Shown piece after piece: positions 44,515-55,100 of a stretch of DNA of 64,000 nt. The notes beneath the pieces were generated by a model. That model had not been told where the DNA came from. It searched no databases and worked only from the letters and a program-made list of their open reading frames with translations. Position numbers and translations under genes: made by a program. The DNA comes from Lunatimonas sp. (GTDB lineage Bacteria; Bacteroidota; Bacteroidia; Cytophagales; Cyclobacteriaceae): positions 1 through 64,000 of the forward strand of contig NZ_JAFIEU010000040.1 in NCBI RefSeq assembly GCF_020832325.1, written 5' to 3'. Each line of letters opens with the position of its first letter. Position 1 is the stretch's first letter.

Positions 44515-45891
44515 TTAGGGTAGTAGCACTTGATCGATCACGTGGATCACACCATTTGTTGCGTGTACATTAAGGAGCGATGGAATCAATCCTGACTCAT
44601 TGATCTGCAATTCAGACAGATTAACAGTCAACGTATTTTCTCCGCTCAATGTAGGCAACTCAGCGCCTTCCCGTAGGTCTTGAGAGAACGCTCTAGCAGG
44701 TACTACGTGATAGGTCAACACCGCTGTAAGCAAATCTAGTTCGATGTCTTCGAAGCCATCTACATCCAATGCTTCATACAGGGCTGCGAAAGCTGCATCG
44801 GTAGGTGCAAACACAGTCAAATTATCGTCAAATCCACCGTTAACGGCATCAACTAACCCCGCTCTTGAAAGCGCACCCACCAACTGCGTAAACTGAGGTT
44901 CTTCGGCAGTGGTAAATCCTACTGCAATCTCGGCGATAGATTGTGTTGGGGGAGTAATTACATAATCAATCACGTGAATGATGCCATTATCCGCCATGAT
45001 ATCTGTAGCCTCAACTTGCGCAGATCCATTCAGCCAGATACCTCCGTCGGGATCAACACTTACAAAGAAGGGCACTCCCCCTAGTGAACTCACGCTTCCT
45101 GCTGCAACCGCAGAGGATGGAACTGATCCAGTAACCACGTGGTAAGAAAGAATATCTACCAAACTCTCAGACGCGAGTAGCGCCTCAGCAGTCAGGCCGT
45201 TGTCTTCCATAAATCGAGCAAATGCAGCATCGGTTGGCGCAAATACTGTAAATTCACCTTCTGCAGAAGCCAAAGCATCGGCAAGACCAGCTTCAAGAAC
45301 TGCTGCTAGTAGCGTAGAGAAATTTTCGTTACCTATTACGATATCTGCGATTGTATTCGTCTCTTCTTCCTCTTCTTCAGTTGGAGGTAACAATACCGAA
45401 TTGATGGCATGAATCACACCGTTGGAGGCAGTGATATCTGCCGTAGTAACGCCTACGCCATCATTGATAGTAATCGCACCACCACTTACAGTGAAGTTCA
45501 GGCTTTCTCCTTCCAACAAGGTTGGAACCGCACCAGAAGTAACTTGGTTGGACATCACCCTTCCAGAAACCACGTGATATAATAAAATATCTCTCAGTTG
45601 ATCTACAGGAACCGCTGATACATCGGTAATTCCCGCATCAGTAAACGCTTGATTGGTTGGCGCAAATACGGTGAATGGTCCAGGTCCAGTCAAGGCATCT
45701 ACCAATCCTGCGCGCTGTACTGCCGCTACCAACGTAGAAAATTGAGATGCACCCTGCGCTACCTGCACAATGTTTTCCTCTGCTGGAGGCATAGGACCGT
45801 TGTCGTCATCAGAACATGATGTAAAAGCCAGCATTCCGAAGGCTGCCAGCCACACGAAAAATAAATGATAGTTTCTTTTCAAATTTTCCAT
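44515..45891 (-). CDS. Lipoprotein with three fasciclin (FAS1) domains
   Basis: 458 residues. The signal ends with a lipobox (LAFTSC) followed by SDDDNG, a typical exported lipoprotein start. Three FAS1 domains lie at about 40-172, 178-312 and 317-458; each has the H1 motif (FTVFAPTNQAF, FTVFAPTDAAF, LTVFAPTDAAF), a YHVV block and ends NGVIHAINSVLLPP, NGIIHVIDYVITPP or NGVIHVIDQVLLP. FAS1 domains mediate adhesion. The near-equal domains suggest internal duplication. Confidence 0.92.
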   Translation of the reverse strand: MENLKRNYHLFFVWLAAFGMLAFTSCSDDDNGPMPPAEENIVQVAQGASQFSTLVAAVQRAGLVDALTGPGPFTVFAPTNQAFTDAGITDVSAVPVDQLRDILLYHVVSGRVMSNQVTSGAVPTLLEGESLNFTVSGGAITINDGVGVTTADITASNGVIHAINSVLLPPTEEEEEETNTIADIVIGNENFSTLLAAVLEAGLADALASAEGEFTVFAPTDAAFARFMEDNGLTAEALLASESLVDILSYHVVTGSVPSSAVAAGSVSSLGGVPFFVSVDPDGGIWLNGSAQVEATDIMADNGIIHVIDYVITPPTQSIAEIAVGFTTAEEPQFTQLVGALSRAGLVDAVNGGFDDNLTVFAPTDAAFAALYEALDVDGFEDIELDLLTAVLTYHVVPARAFSQDLREGAELPTLSGENTLTVNLSELQINESGLIPSLLNVHATNGVIHVIDQVLLP

Positions 45892-45979
45892 AATATTTAT
45901 CGGTTTAGTGAAATTAATAAAGTCCCATAAAGAACGCCTAGCGGATAGATTAGTTTAATAAAAATGAATATTTGTTAAA

Positions 45980-45987
45980 CAAAAATA
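45980..45987 (-). promoter_or_regulatory. Candidate -7 box of the fasciclin gene
   Basis: TATTTTTG on the minus strand matches TAnnTTTG and gives a leader of about 85 nt. The 305-nt divergent gap (45892-46196) is AT-rich and holds no other recognisable feature besides this and the gldB promoter. Confidence 0.4.
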
Positions 45988-46164
45988 AACAAACAACTCT
46001 TTTTTGTGTCTAAAATTAAATGTATAGACAATGAATCACTGATTTCTATCTCCATACCGAAATCGCTTAGAAGCTGATGCCCTGTTTCTTACTGGGTAAT
46101 TTTAAATTTTTACTTGGTATGGTACTTGATGCGGGTTTTAGAACGGGTGAATCAGCTCTAATAG

Positions 46165-46192
46165 TTGATTAATCCTTTATTGCATATATTTG
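46165..46192 (+). promoter_or_regulatory. gldB promoter (predicts a leaderless mRNA)
   Basis: TTG (46165-46167), 17 nt, TATATTTG (46185-46192) matches the consensus well. The -7 box ends 4 nt before the ATG at 46197, so transcription should start at or next to the start codon. Confidence 0.55.
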
Positions 46193-46196
46193 AACC

Positions 46197-47192
46197 ATGA
46201 TCGCAAATCGCCTGCTTAGTTGCCTCATGGCCCTTCTTCTCCTAGGGTGTAGTCGCTCCACCGATACCTGCACCCTACCGAAAGAAATCGAAGAAATCGC
46301 CATGGACATTCAAATTACCCGGCTGGAAAAAGTCTTCTTTGAACAGGTGACTTCCGATGGAATCTTGACAGGCCTGGAGCGTTACCCTGCTTTTGCGGAA
46401 AAATACCTCCTAGAAGGTGAGTTTGAGGATCGAAGCGCATTTGTGGAGGAGATTGTGACACTGCACAATGATCCCGGCATGCAGGAACTTTACCGCGAGG
46501 TGTTGATTCATTATCCCGGGTTGGAAGATTTGGAGAACATGTTTGAGGACGCATTTAAAAGTATCAAGTATTTCTTTCCCGAGTTCGAACCGCCCATTAT
46601 CTATACCTATGTAAGCGGCTTTACAAACGATATTTACCTGACCAAAGACATGCTCGTTATCAGCTTGGACTACTTTTTGCCCAACGACCATCGATTTCAA
46701 CCGGTAGAATTGCCCCAGTACATCAGTCGAAGGTATACCAAAGAGCATTTAGTGCCAACGGTGATAACTGCCATCTCGTCTTGGTTTAACAAAACAGATC
46801 TGAAAGACAACACGCTGTTGGCTGAGATGATCTTCTATGGGAAATCGTATCACTTCACCAAGCAAGTGATGCCGTGTACTCCCGATGAGTTTATCATTGG
46901 ATACACATCCGAGGACATCATCGCCTGCTACAGCAATGAGGAGATGATCTATGCCCACTTCATCGAAAATGAGCTTTTCTACGAAACCAACCCTTTTGAA
47001 ATCAGAAAATATACGGGAGAGGCACCCTTCACCGATGAAATTAGCTTAGATGCTCCCGGTCGAATTGGGCGCTGGATGGGATGGAACATCGTGGACGATT
47101 ACCGGGAAAACAACGCAATCGGTCTGCCCGAACTAATGAAACAAGACAACGCCAGGGAAATATTTAGGCTATCCGGTTATAGGCCCCGCTAG
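46197..47192 (+). CDS. gldB: Gliding-motility lipoprotein GldB
   Basis: 331 residues. A signal with lipobox LLLLGC (Cys at about 18) gives a lipoprotein. Recognised by the GldB pattern: FKSIKYFFPEFEPPIIYTYVSGFTND, ISLDYFLPNDHRFQPVELPQYISRRYTKEHLVPTVI, DNTLLAEMIFYGKSYHFTKQVMPCTPDEFIIGYT and PGRIGRWMGWNIV. GldB is needed for gliding in Flavobacterium and is widely conserved in Bacteroidota. Its 3' end overlaps the convergent glycosyltransferase gene by 29 nt. No other gld gene is adjacent. Confidence 0.88.
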   Translation: MIANRLLSCLMALLLLGCSRSTDTCTLPKEIEEIAMDIQITRLEKVFFEQVTSDGILTGLERYPAFAEKYLLEGEFEDRSAFVEEIVTLHNDPGMQELYREVLIHYPGLEDLENMFEDAFKSIKYFFPEFEPPIIYTYVSGFTNDIYLTKDMLVISLDYFLPNDHRFQPVELPQYISRRYTKEHLVPTVITAISSWFNKTDLKDNTLLAEMIFYGKSYHFTKQVMPCTPDEFIIGYTSEDIIACYSNEEMIYAHFIENELFYETNPFEIRKYTGEAPFTDEISLDAPGRIGRWMGWNIVDDYRENNAIGLPELMKQDNAREIFRLSGYRPR

Positions 47193-48387
47193 CCATCTTA
47201 CCAGGACTGTTCGCTTGTAGCAACAGGCTACACAAAACCGAGACCGCTTTTTCTTTGGAAAACTGTCGCTCCGCAAGCTCCCTTGCCTGCTGACTTGCAC
47301 TTTTCCATTCGGTAGGATGCTGATACAGTGCCTCTATCTGTTGCACCGTTCTCCACAGCGGATTACCTTGTAATACACCTATTTCGTGTTGTTGTACCAA
47401 ATCGGCAATCCAACCCTTAAAATTGACAACTATCGGCACACCCATCGCCAAGGCATCAAAAAATTTATTGGGACTAGAGGACTCCAACACCGGTAAGGGC
47501 AGAAAGGACAGATAGGCAAAATCACTCCTCGCCAATTGTTCCCGAACGGCTCGCTTGTTACCGAAAGGTCGAAATTCCACATTGGTTAGGCCCTTAGCCC
47601 TGACCACTTCGTAAAGGTGTGGAAGCGATGCACCCTTACCCATCAGCACAAAACGCCAATGCTTCCCTGCTTTCAGCACTTCTTCCGCCAAATCCAAGAA
47701 TGCGCTTAAGCCATTTACCCGCCCTATGGCACCCACGTAGGAAATCGTAAGGGGTTTTCTGGGCAAGGAACCGTCTGAATGGTCGGTCAGGCTCCTTTCA
47801 GAGGTTTGAAAAAATGAGGTATCCACAAAATTGGGTATATAGGAAACTGCCTTCCCTGGACAAGCCCTGACTAAAGCTTCCCTGATCCCCGGCGAAAGGG
47901 CAACCAAGTGAATGGCCTCCTGGTAAATACGCCGTTCCATTCGATACAACAAGGATTTTAAAATGGGATGGTTAACTATCCCCATTTGAATGGGTGCCTC
48001 TGGCCATAAATCCCTAACCTCAAAGAAAAAAGGCACCGCCAACCGCCGTTTTGCCCAAATGCCAATCAGGCCGGTGGTCAGCGGCGTGGAGGTAATATAC
48101 AATAGATCGGGTCGTGCCAACTTTTGAAGAAGCCTCTTGGACTGTCTGACAAATGTCAAAAAGGCAATTACGCGTTTTATGAAAGAATATTCATTCTTAT
48201 AGGAGACCGGAAGATAATGTACCCGTATGCCGTCAACCCACTGAATATCGTAGTGTGCCTGATTATGTGCAGTAATCACGTCCACTTGTGCACCTGCATC
48301 TACTAACCCCTTTGCCAGATGATATGACCTTACGGCACCCCCTTGCCGGGGAGTTAAAAAATACTGATGTACATAAACAATATTCAT
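47164..48387 (-). CDS. Glycosyltransferase GT4, WbuB-like
   Basis: 407 residues from the ATG at 48387, which overlaps the asnB stop in ATGA; the longer open frame is not used. N-terminal MNIVYVHQYFLTPRQGGAVRSYHLAKGL and DLLYITSTPLTTGLIGIWAKRR match the WbuB (aminosugar transferase) group, and the C-terminal part has ISYVGAIGRVNGLSAFLDLA and SSSPNKFFDALAMGVPIVVNF. It is coupled to asnB, a pairing common in polysaccharide loci. Specificity for an N-acetyl-fucosamine-like sugar is only a guess. Confidence 0.85.
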   Translation of the reverse strand: MNIVYVHQYFLTPRQGGAVRSYHLAKGLVDAGAQVDVITAHNQAHYDIQWVDGIRVHYLPVSYKNEYSFIKRVIAFLTFVRQSKRLLQKLARPDLLYITSTPLTTGLIGIWAKRRLAVPFFFEVRDLWPEAPIQMGIVNHPILKSLLYRMERRIYQEAIHLVALSPGIREALVRACPGKAVSYIPNFVDTSFFQTSERSLTDHSDGSLPRKPLTISYVGAIGRVNGLSAFLDLAEEVLKAGKHWRFVLMGKGASLPHLYEVVRAKGLTNVEFRPFGNKRAVREQLARSDFAYLSFLPLPVLESSSPNKFFDALAMGVPIVVNFKGWIADLVQQHEIGVLQGNPLWRTVQQIEALYQHPTEWKSASQQARELAERQFSKEKAVSVLCSLLLQANSPGKMASGAYNRIA

Positions 48388-50183
48388 AGACGATGGCAGT
48401 AAATCCAAGAGGCGAGCAAATACAGGTTCCAAACCTGTAAATAACTCCTTTTCATTTCGGAGTCAGGGTTTCGGATCAATTTACGCATTTCAGGTGGAAG
48501 ATCTGCACCAAAATTGGCTTCAAACCTCGAAAGGGTATCTAAGACACTGTTTTTAAAAGCCCTATGGTGGCGGTACCATCCAAGTATGGGAAGACCAAAA
48601 CCAAGCTTCCGTCTATTTGCCACCGCTGACTGCCCCTTTGAGATCAACAGATCCTTTATCCATTTCTTCCCAATCAAAGCCCGTTGCTCCGATTCAGATA
48701 GCTGACCAAACAACGCGAGGATAGGGTAATCCAAATAGGGTGATCGTCCTTCTATCCCAAATGCCATACAGGAATTGTCCAGTACTTTCAAGACATCCTC
48801 CACCAAGTAACCCTTTCTATCGTAATCCAGTGCTGCTTTCAGTCCAAAGGACTCATCTTTTAGGGATATCTTCAAGGATGCGGACAGCTCTGGTGGTAGG
48901 GGCTGTAAGGCAGCCAAATCACGATATGTGGACGCAGGATCTTGGGAAATGGCAGCGAAAAACTTCCTATATGGTGCTGGGAGCTGCGGCAATCTGTGTA
49001 AACCTTTCAGCAAGTTTGCAATGCGGGGATGGTCTAGGTAGCTCAAAAAAGCCCTGTGGCGATTGTATCCCCCCATCAGCTCATCGGCACCCGCACCGCT
49101 TACCAAGACCTTGACGTGTTCTTTTGCATCTTTGGCGATCATCCAGGTGAGGAATCCCGCGCTATCCCCGACAGGTTGATCCAAGCCCTTGCAATAGGCC
49201 TCCCAATGGGCCAAAAAAACCTCCGGGGATACCATTACCTCTTGGTGATCACCCCGAAAACCCTTTGCAACCCTATGCGCAAAGGCATGGTCTTCAAATT
49301 CCCGCTCGTACCGCTTCTCAAACACCGCGGTATAGCTTCTCAACGGTATTCCAGTCTCCTGATACCAAAGCTGATATAGAAGAGTACTGTCGGCGCCGCC
49401 GCTTAGGATAATACCTACGGGCACTTCCGCACGAAAATGGGTCATTACAGCGTCCGTAAGCAGCTCCTCAAAGCGTTCCGAACTCGGCAGTATACCGTTG
49501 CCATGGTCACTTAAAAACAGTGAAAAGGAATCCCTTTCCTCCCCATCAAATCCCAAAACCATTACCTTCCCTGCTGGAAATTGACGAACTTGTTCAAAAA
49601 AGGTTTCGGTTGGTACGGGGTAACGCAAGTAAAAATAAGGAGCAAATTGAGACCTGTTTAGCCGCTTTGGTACCAAGCCACTGGCGAGGATGCCGCGGAT
49701 CTCGGAAGAAAATAGCCATCCACCGTTGGATTGTGAAAAATACAAGGGCTTTTGACCGGTAAGGTCTCGCGCGATGACTATATTTTCCTTCACTCTGTCT
49801 ACAAAAATCAGCGAAAACATCCCCTGCAAATCCCGAAGTCCATACTCTCCAAACGCTGTCAGCCAGTGCAGAAGAACCTCCGAATCGCTCCCCCCTTTCA
49901 TCGTTATTCCGCGTTGCAACAAGCGGTTTCGAAGGTCACCAAAATTATACAATGCTCCATTCCACACCAACACCTGCTGTTTATCTGGAGTGAAAAGGGG
50001 TTGGTTGGCGGCGTCCTCTAGACCCATGATCATTAGACGGTTTGCTGCCAGGAATGAGCCTGTAGCAATCTCTGTCCAGGACGAGGCATCCGGACCCCTG
50101 TATGAGGTTGCTTCCGTCATTGCGCCAATCGCCTGCGCTGCGATGGCTTCGGGGAAATTTAATAGCAGATTGATCCCGCACAT
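48384..50183 (-). CDS. asnB: Asparagine synthase (glutamine-hydrolysing)
   Basis: 599 residues. The N-terminal Ntn glutaminase domain has the catalytic Cys as MCGI; other motifs are SYRGPDASS, LVWNGALYNF and the PP-loop SGGADSTLLY at about 260-270, then GAGADELMGGYNRH. It converts aspartate to asparagine, or in polysaccharide loci may amidate a sugar acid; the linked glycosyltransferase makes the latter possible. Its TGA overlaps the start of that gene. Confidence 0.92.
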   Translation of the reverse strand: MCGINLLLNFPEAIAAQAIGAMTEATSYRGPDASSWTEIATGSFLAANRLMIMGLEDAANQPLFTPDKQQVLVWNGALYNFGDLRNRLLQRGITMKGGSDSEVLLHWLTAFGEYGLRDLQGMFSLIFVDRVKENIVIARDLTGQKPLYFSQSNGGWLFSSEIRGILASGLVPKRLNRSQFAPYFYLRYPVPTETFFEQVRQFPAGKVMVLGFDGEERDSFSLFLSDHGNGILPSSERFEELLTDAVMTHFRAEVPVGIILSGGADSTLLYQLWYQETGIPLRSYTAVFEKRYEREFEDHAFAHRVAKGFRGDHQEVMVSPEVFLAHWEAYCKGLDQPVGDSAGFLTWMIAKDAKEHVKVLVSGAGADELMGGYNRHRAFLSYLDHPRIANLLKGLHRLPQLPAPYRKFFAAISQDPASTYRDLAALQPLPPELSASLKISLKDESFGLKAALDYDRKGYLVEDVLKVLDNSCMAFGIEGRSPYLDYPILALFGQLSESEQRALIGKKWIKDLLISKGQSAVANRRKLGFGLPILGWYRHHRAFKNSVLDTLSRFEANFGADLPPEMRKLIRNPDSEMKRSYLQVWNLYLLASWIYCHRL

Positions 50184-50186
50184 GGC

Positions 50187-50873
50187 CTATCCATTTTGGT
50201 TTGGAGGTAGCCCTGTCGTTTTCTCAGCCTGAAGTTTGTTTTTCTCGAAATACCGACACAGGTAGGTGATCGTGCAGGTAGCGCATTTCGGCGACCTAGC
50301 TAGACAGGTGTACCTTCCGTGCAGGATCAACCAATGATGCGCCTTGTGGATTACTTCCTTGGGCAAATGCCTCGTCAACTGCTTTTCTACCTCCAAGGGG
50401 GTTTTGGCAGACTGGGTCACCAAGCCTAATCTCTTTGAGACCCTAAATACATGCGTATCCACGGCCATATTTGGCTGATTCCAAACCACACTGGTAATCA
50501 CATTGGCCGTTTTCCGGCCAACCCCAGGGAGCTTGACCAACTCGTCAACAGTCGAAGGTATCTCCCCACCAAAATCCTCCACCAACATCTTAGCCATCCC
50601 AATGAGGTGTTTCGTCTTATTGTTGGGGTAGGAGACCGAACGGATATAGGGGAACAGTTCATCAAAAGTAGTCAGTGCCAAATGCTCCGGAGAGGGAAAA
50701 TCGCGAAATATTGCCGGCGTAACCAGGTTGATTCGCTTATCGGTACATTGCGCACTTAGTATCACCGCTACCAACAATTGGTAAGGATTTTCGTACGTAA
50801 GTTCCGTTTCAGGTACGGGCATTTCCGAGGCAAAATGATCGACAAACGCTTTGAATCGCTCTTTCTTCAACAT
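50187..50873 (-). CDS. nth: Endonuclease III
   Basis: 228 residues. A base-excision DNA glycosylase/AP lyase for oxidised pyrimidines. Seen: VAVILSAQCTDKRINLV, the helix-hairpin-helix LPGVGRKTANV with the catalytic Lys, AVDTHVFRVSKRLGL with the catalytic Asp, and the 4Fe-4S site CLARSPKCATCTITYLC (spacing 6-2-5). Complete. It lies 3 nt upstream of asnB on the same strand, so the two are co-transcribed. Confidence 0.96.
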   Translation of the reverse strand: MLKKERFKAFVDHFASEMPVPETELTYENPYQLLVAVILSAQCTDKRINLVTPAIFRDFPSPEHLALTTFDELFPYIRSVSYPNNKTKHLIGMAKMLVEDFGGEIPSTVDELVKLPGVGRKTANVITSVVWNQPNMAVDTHVFRVSKRLGLVTQSAKTPLEVEKQLTRHLPKEVIHKAHHWLILHGRYTCLARSPKCATCTITYLCRYFEKNKLQAEKTTGLPPNQNG

Positions 50874-50927
50874 ATCAGTCTAATTTCATAGTGGCTTGAT
50901 TCATACACAAGCCTTGTAGCAGGCAAA

Positions 50928-50968
50928 TAAAAAAACCTGCTAACTTTTCCAAATCAAAGTTAACAGGT
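50928..50968 (-). terminator. Terminator of the sigma-factor operon
   Basis: ACCTGCTAACTTT (50935-50947) pairs with AAAGTTAACAGGT (50956-50968) with one mismatch, and the minus strand continues with a T-run (50934-50928). Confidence 0.85.
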
Positions 50969-50992
50969 CGAATGCTTTAGCTGCTACTATTT

Positions 50993-51229
50993 TTATACTT
51001 TTTCCAATCCTTTGGATGACCGGGCCATGCCTTTGATTTGACCAACTATCCGCTCGGAGGGCTCCCTAAAAAGGTGGTCGAGATGTTCCAAGGACCCCAA
51101 CAGATCTAGATACTCCTGCATCAAAACCGGATCTAGCTGAAGTGCCTGGACAAACTCCACGCTTTCACTTGCTGACATTTCCTGATAAATATACCTTATC
51201 AGATCATTTTGGGTAAAAGATTTTGTCAT
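50993..51229 (-). CDS. Small soluble partner of the ECF sigma factor
   Basis: 78 residues. No membrane helix, no Cys or zinc-finger motif. The N-terminal region (SFTQNDLIRYIYQEMSASESVEFVQALQLDPVLMQEYLDLL) looks like the start of a zinc-finger anti-sigma (helix, E..E pairs) with its metal ligands lost. Its ATG lies 26 nt inside the sigma gene, so it is translationally coupled. Anti-sigma function is inferred from position; it could also be an unrelated regulator. Confidence 0.65.
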   Translation of the reverse strand: MTKSFTQNDLIRYIYQEMSASESVEFVQALQLDPVLMQEYLDLLGSLEHLDHLFREPSERIVGQIKGMARSSKGLEKV

Positions 51230-51806
51230 AGGCTATATTAATATGTTTAAGTTTCTTCCTTAGATTGATCAAAGCATATCGCATGCGCCCCAACGCTGTG
51301 TTGATACTCACTCCCGTTTGTTCGGCAATCTCCTGAAAGCTTAGGTCCATGTAATGCCGCATGATCAACACCTGCCGCTGATTTTCCGGAAGCTCTTCTA
51401 CCAACTTCCTTATCATCTCGTAGGTTTCATCTTTTACCTTTAGATCTTCTACATTCTCCTCGGCAAAATTTAGCGTGTTGAACACGTTGGACCCATCTTC
51501 CATGACAACGGAGGGATAACGCTTCGCTCTCCTAAAGTGGTCGATGGCCAAATTGTGCCCTATGCGCATCAGCCAAGGCTGGAACTTACCCTCTTCGTTA
51601 TATTTATCTGAGTTGAGTGTCTGTACTACCTTCACAAAAACATCCTGTAAAAGGTCTTCCGCCACACCCTGATCCTTCACTATCATCAAGATAGTCGAAT
51701 AAACTCTGGACTTGTACCTATCCACCAATCGTTCAAAGGCTGCTTCACTACCGTTTCTATATTGGGCAATAAGTTCGCTGTCTTTAGGTCCTACCCTTTT
51801 ACTCAT
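51204..51806 (-). CDS. ECF-type RNA polymerase sigma factor
   Basis: 200 residues from the ATG at 51806; the frame continues upstream to about 51914, but those residues are not sigma-like and a promoter lies there. Region 2 covers about 15-85 (AAFERLVDRYKSRVYSTILMIVKDQGVAEDLLQDVFVKV), region 4 about 130-185 (LPENQRQVLIMRHYMDLSFQEIAEQTGVSINTALGRMRYAL). It directs transcription to a small regulon. The small downstream gene may regulate it. Confidence 0.92.
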   Translation of the reverse strand: MSKRVGPKDSELIAQYRNGSEAAFERLVDRYKSRVYSTILMIVKDQGVAEDLLQDVFVKVVQTLNSDKYNEEGKFQPWLMRIGHNLAIDHFRRAKRYPSVVMEDGSNVFNTLNFAEENVEDLKVKDETYEMIRKLVEELPENQRQVLIMRHYMDLSFQEIAEQTGVSINTALGRMRYALINLRKKLKHINIAYDKIFYPK

Positions 51807-51883
51807 AAATCTGACTTTTTTATAACGTAGAGTTTTTTCCCATATTGCTTTGTTTAAGGTGAAAGTTATCCGTACTATCCGAC

Positions 51884-51914
51884 CAAATGTATCGAATAGG
51901 ATTAAACATAGCAA
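51884..51914 (-). promoter_or_regulatory. Promoter of the ECF sigma gene
   Basis: The minus strand reads TTG (51914-51912), 20 nt, TACATTTG (51891-51884). Both elements match and the leader would be about 70 nt. The remainder of the 341-nt gap (51915-52147) shows nothing recognisable; no terminator follows the 1323-residue gene. Confidence 0.65.
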
Positions 51915-52147
51915 TTTATTTTCATTTTTTTTGTATAAACTCAGCTTTTATCGAAACGAGACGCTCCAAGGCAGCCAAACGTATGCATGGGAATCAGTAG
52001 GCATCACCTGCCTCGCAAAAGGCACTTCGCTGACCAAACAATAAACTGATAATCAGGACCTCAAAAATAGTATTCCCCAAACAAACGAAGACTGGCAATG
52101 AAGCACGCAAGTTCAACTGTATGTGGGAAACAATAATCATACCAGAC

Positions 52148-55100
52148 CTAAGAATCTCCGGACCACATGCTTTTGAAGCCTTTGTGAAAAAAACTGTAAA
52201 TCGTGCCGGAAAGACCTATGGCTGCACTCACGTAAGCGACGCTACGATCGAGTATATTGGGGTCATAAAACCCAATCACAGACACCGAAATGAACACAAA
52301 ACTAATCGCAGCAGCCTGTACCAGTCTGGAAGTTCCCTTCGCTTTTTCCTCCCTCCTAAATGCTTCAATTTCCTTTTCGGCAGTGTTGGCTAGTACAAAA
52401 TTGGTGAAGGAAACCGAAAAAAGACGCAACCGATCCTGGGTAGGATTCAAGCTTAAAACACCTTTTTGCAACAGGGATGCCATTACATCCCGCATGGTAT
52501 AGTTGATAAATCCTTCCGATGCGAAGTAATAGCATAGCTTCTTTTCTCTCATATTCAGCTTAGACCACACGTTGATAAAGAAGGCTTTGTTGTACCGCTG
52601 AATAGAGAGGATACACTTTTCGTAGCGGTCCTGCGAAATCCTGCTTTCCAGCGACTCTTCCAACAGTTCATCGGTAATGAGGCAGGCCAGCGCAGTATTG
52701 TTCTCCCCATAAATTAACTCTTCACTAAGCCCTGCTACCAAGGGGTCATTGAAAAGCGGCGACTTTACCTTCCGACGAAAACCCTGCCTATGCTCTTCGG
52801 ACATGGAAGCCCAATCCCCTATATCGTGAGGCAGCAGCAATACCTCTTGGTGGAAATTAAGTGGGACGATGTAAAACAGAAACGGTTTCATGATCTCCGT
52901 TATACGCAACACTTCCATTTCGCTGGCACCCTCTTGGATAATGTCCTGAATGGATCGACCGGAAGAAATAAAGAGCAATAAACTACGGCCAAAAAACCTG
53001 TCTCTAAACCGCTCCAAAACTTCCAGTACCTCCGACGCACTGTCCAAACCATGGAGGTTTTGCAACAAAACAGCTTGACAATCCTCCATTTCCTCTGGCC
53101 AGGAACTTTCATCCGAGGTAGCGGAAAGAATCAGTAAACGGTCTCTATTTATCAGGAAATGGTAACGGATCCATTTGCTTATTTTCTTATTGTCCAAGCC
53201 AATTACAAAAGTAAACTTTCGCTTGATACAGGCGGAGGGTAGCCGCTTATTCTGTACCGGAAATAAATAGTCTACAAGAAATATCCGTTTACTGACCCGC
53301 ATGATTAAGTTAAAAAACAGTCCAAATAACAGGATCGTGGTTAACAAAAGCACCGGGGTCTGCCCAATTTTCTGAAAAACAACCTCGGCGATGGAAGCCG
53401 ATTGCACGGAGCGATCAACCCCGTAATACACCTGCTTGGGTCGCATAAAAGAAGCCTCCACCGCACGAATGTCCGGGGCAATAAACCTGCTTAACTCCTC
53501 ATCCGAGCGGTAGGTAAGCCGGCTGAAATTCACCCGCCTCAACTGTTCGTGGACGGAGATTAAATCTTGGTAAAAGCCGGAAACCTGCTGTATGCCCGAT
53601 GGTTTGGCTCCCCCGCCCACGGGGTTTTTCCAGATGTACACTTCCTGCACAAACACCTGACGATGAATCGCATAACCCGGCAAAAAACCCAGAACAATGA
53701 TCCAGAGCAAAAAATTAAGAGAAAATATACGTTTTTCCACTTGAAGCTGCGTGATAAAGTTCCACATCTTGGTAAGTTGGAAATGTATCTTCTTCCAACC
53801 CTTGATCTCTCCACTAAAGTCCGGCTTAAGCTTTGGCATCCTCCCCATCCCCGAAGCCACAAAACAAAGTATCACCGCAAAAACCAATAAAAACAGCATG
53901 AGCATTCCCCAATAAAAATAATTCTGATCCAATGCGTAAGCATTTAGAAACACCAATCCTATGGCTAGCAGGAGGAAAACAAACAAAGCGGGAGCCAGAA
54001 AATTAAACTCCCGGGTGCCAAGCCCTCTTTTTGTATCGGGAAACAGCAGCACAAAATTACATATACTGGCACTCATAGCTAATAGCGCTGACCAAAGAAA
54101 AATGGAAAACAAGGTCAGAGGAATGACCAAATACACAAACAGAAAAACGATAATGTGAAAAGCCAACAGGTAATTGGCATATAAATATTGATTTCTCTTT
54201 GATGGAGCGGGTCGGTACCAGTCGAACGAAAACTCCCGCATGCGCAGATAGATCGGCTGCAATCGAGCTAAAAACACAAAGGAAATCAGCAAGCCAAGTA
54301 GCAACAAATACGGAAACAAAAATGCCAATGTCTCAAACGTTGTCAAAATGAACAGCGAATCTTGCAGACTCTTGTCCACCAAGTACATTACCCATACCGA
54401 CGACGAAAACCCATCAAATGACAGCCGCTTAAAAATGGCCTGGTATTCGTGCCCGTTGACATAGAGAGGCATCTCCCAGCTTCGCTTCTGATGCCTTTCC
54501 GCATTGTTTCCCAACAGTGTCTGAATGCGGGACCAAACACCCTCGTCAATAGCATCCTGAAGACGGTTTACCGGCATTTCCATTCCGGTACTTTTCATGA
54601 TTACCTTTCCATCCTCCTTAAACACAAAAAAGCGGTTCCTATTCATTTCGCTACTCACTAACGAACCTACATCGAACGTAATCGCACTACCGATTTCATC
54701 TTGGAACAAACTGACTACGCCCTCCAATGCACCGGTAGCATTGGAAAAATGAGCCGATAAGAAGGCTTTCGAGGGATTGCGTTTGGACTCTATCACATAA
54801 TCTCTCTGTTTGATGCTGATAAAGGATTGGTCGCCCAGCCCCATCATCCCAGTCCCTGGTACGCCCAGCTTTCGAATGAAGCCATCGGTTCCAAATTGTA
54901 TGTATTCGTTAATTGGAAGCTGGTTTTGGGTATCTTTCGTCACATCATCCTGATTCTCCGCAACAGAAAAGCGTTGGAGGAGGGAATAATAGTGCTGAAA
55001 CTGCGCTGAAATATCTCCCTCCAATTCGTTAAGCAGCTCCACATCCAGCTCGGAGGTACGTTGATTCTGAATAAATGCCAAGGTATAACCTGCCACCAAT

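Noticed and set aside
51807..51914. N-terminal extension of the ECF sigma factor
   Set aside because: The extra residues are not sigma-like and the segment contains a well-matched promoter.
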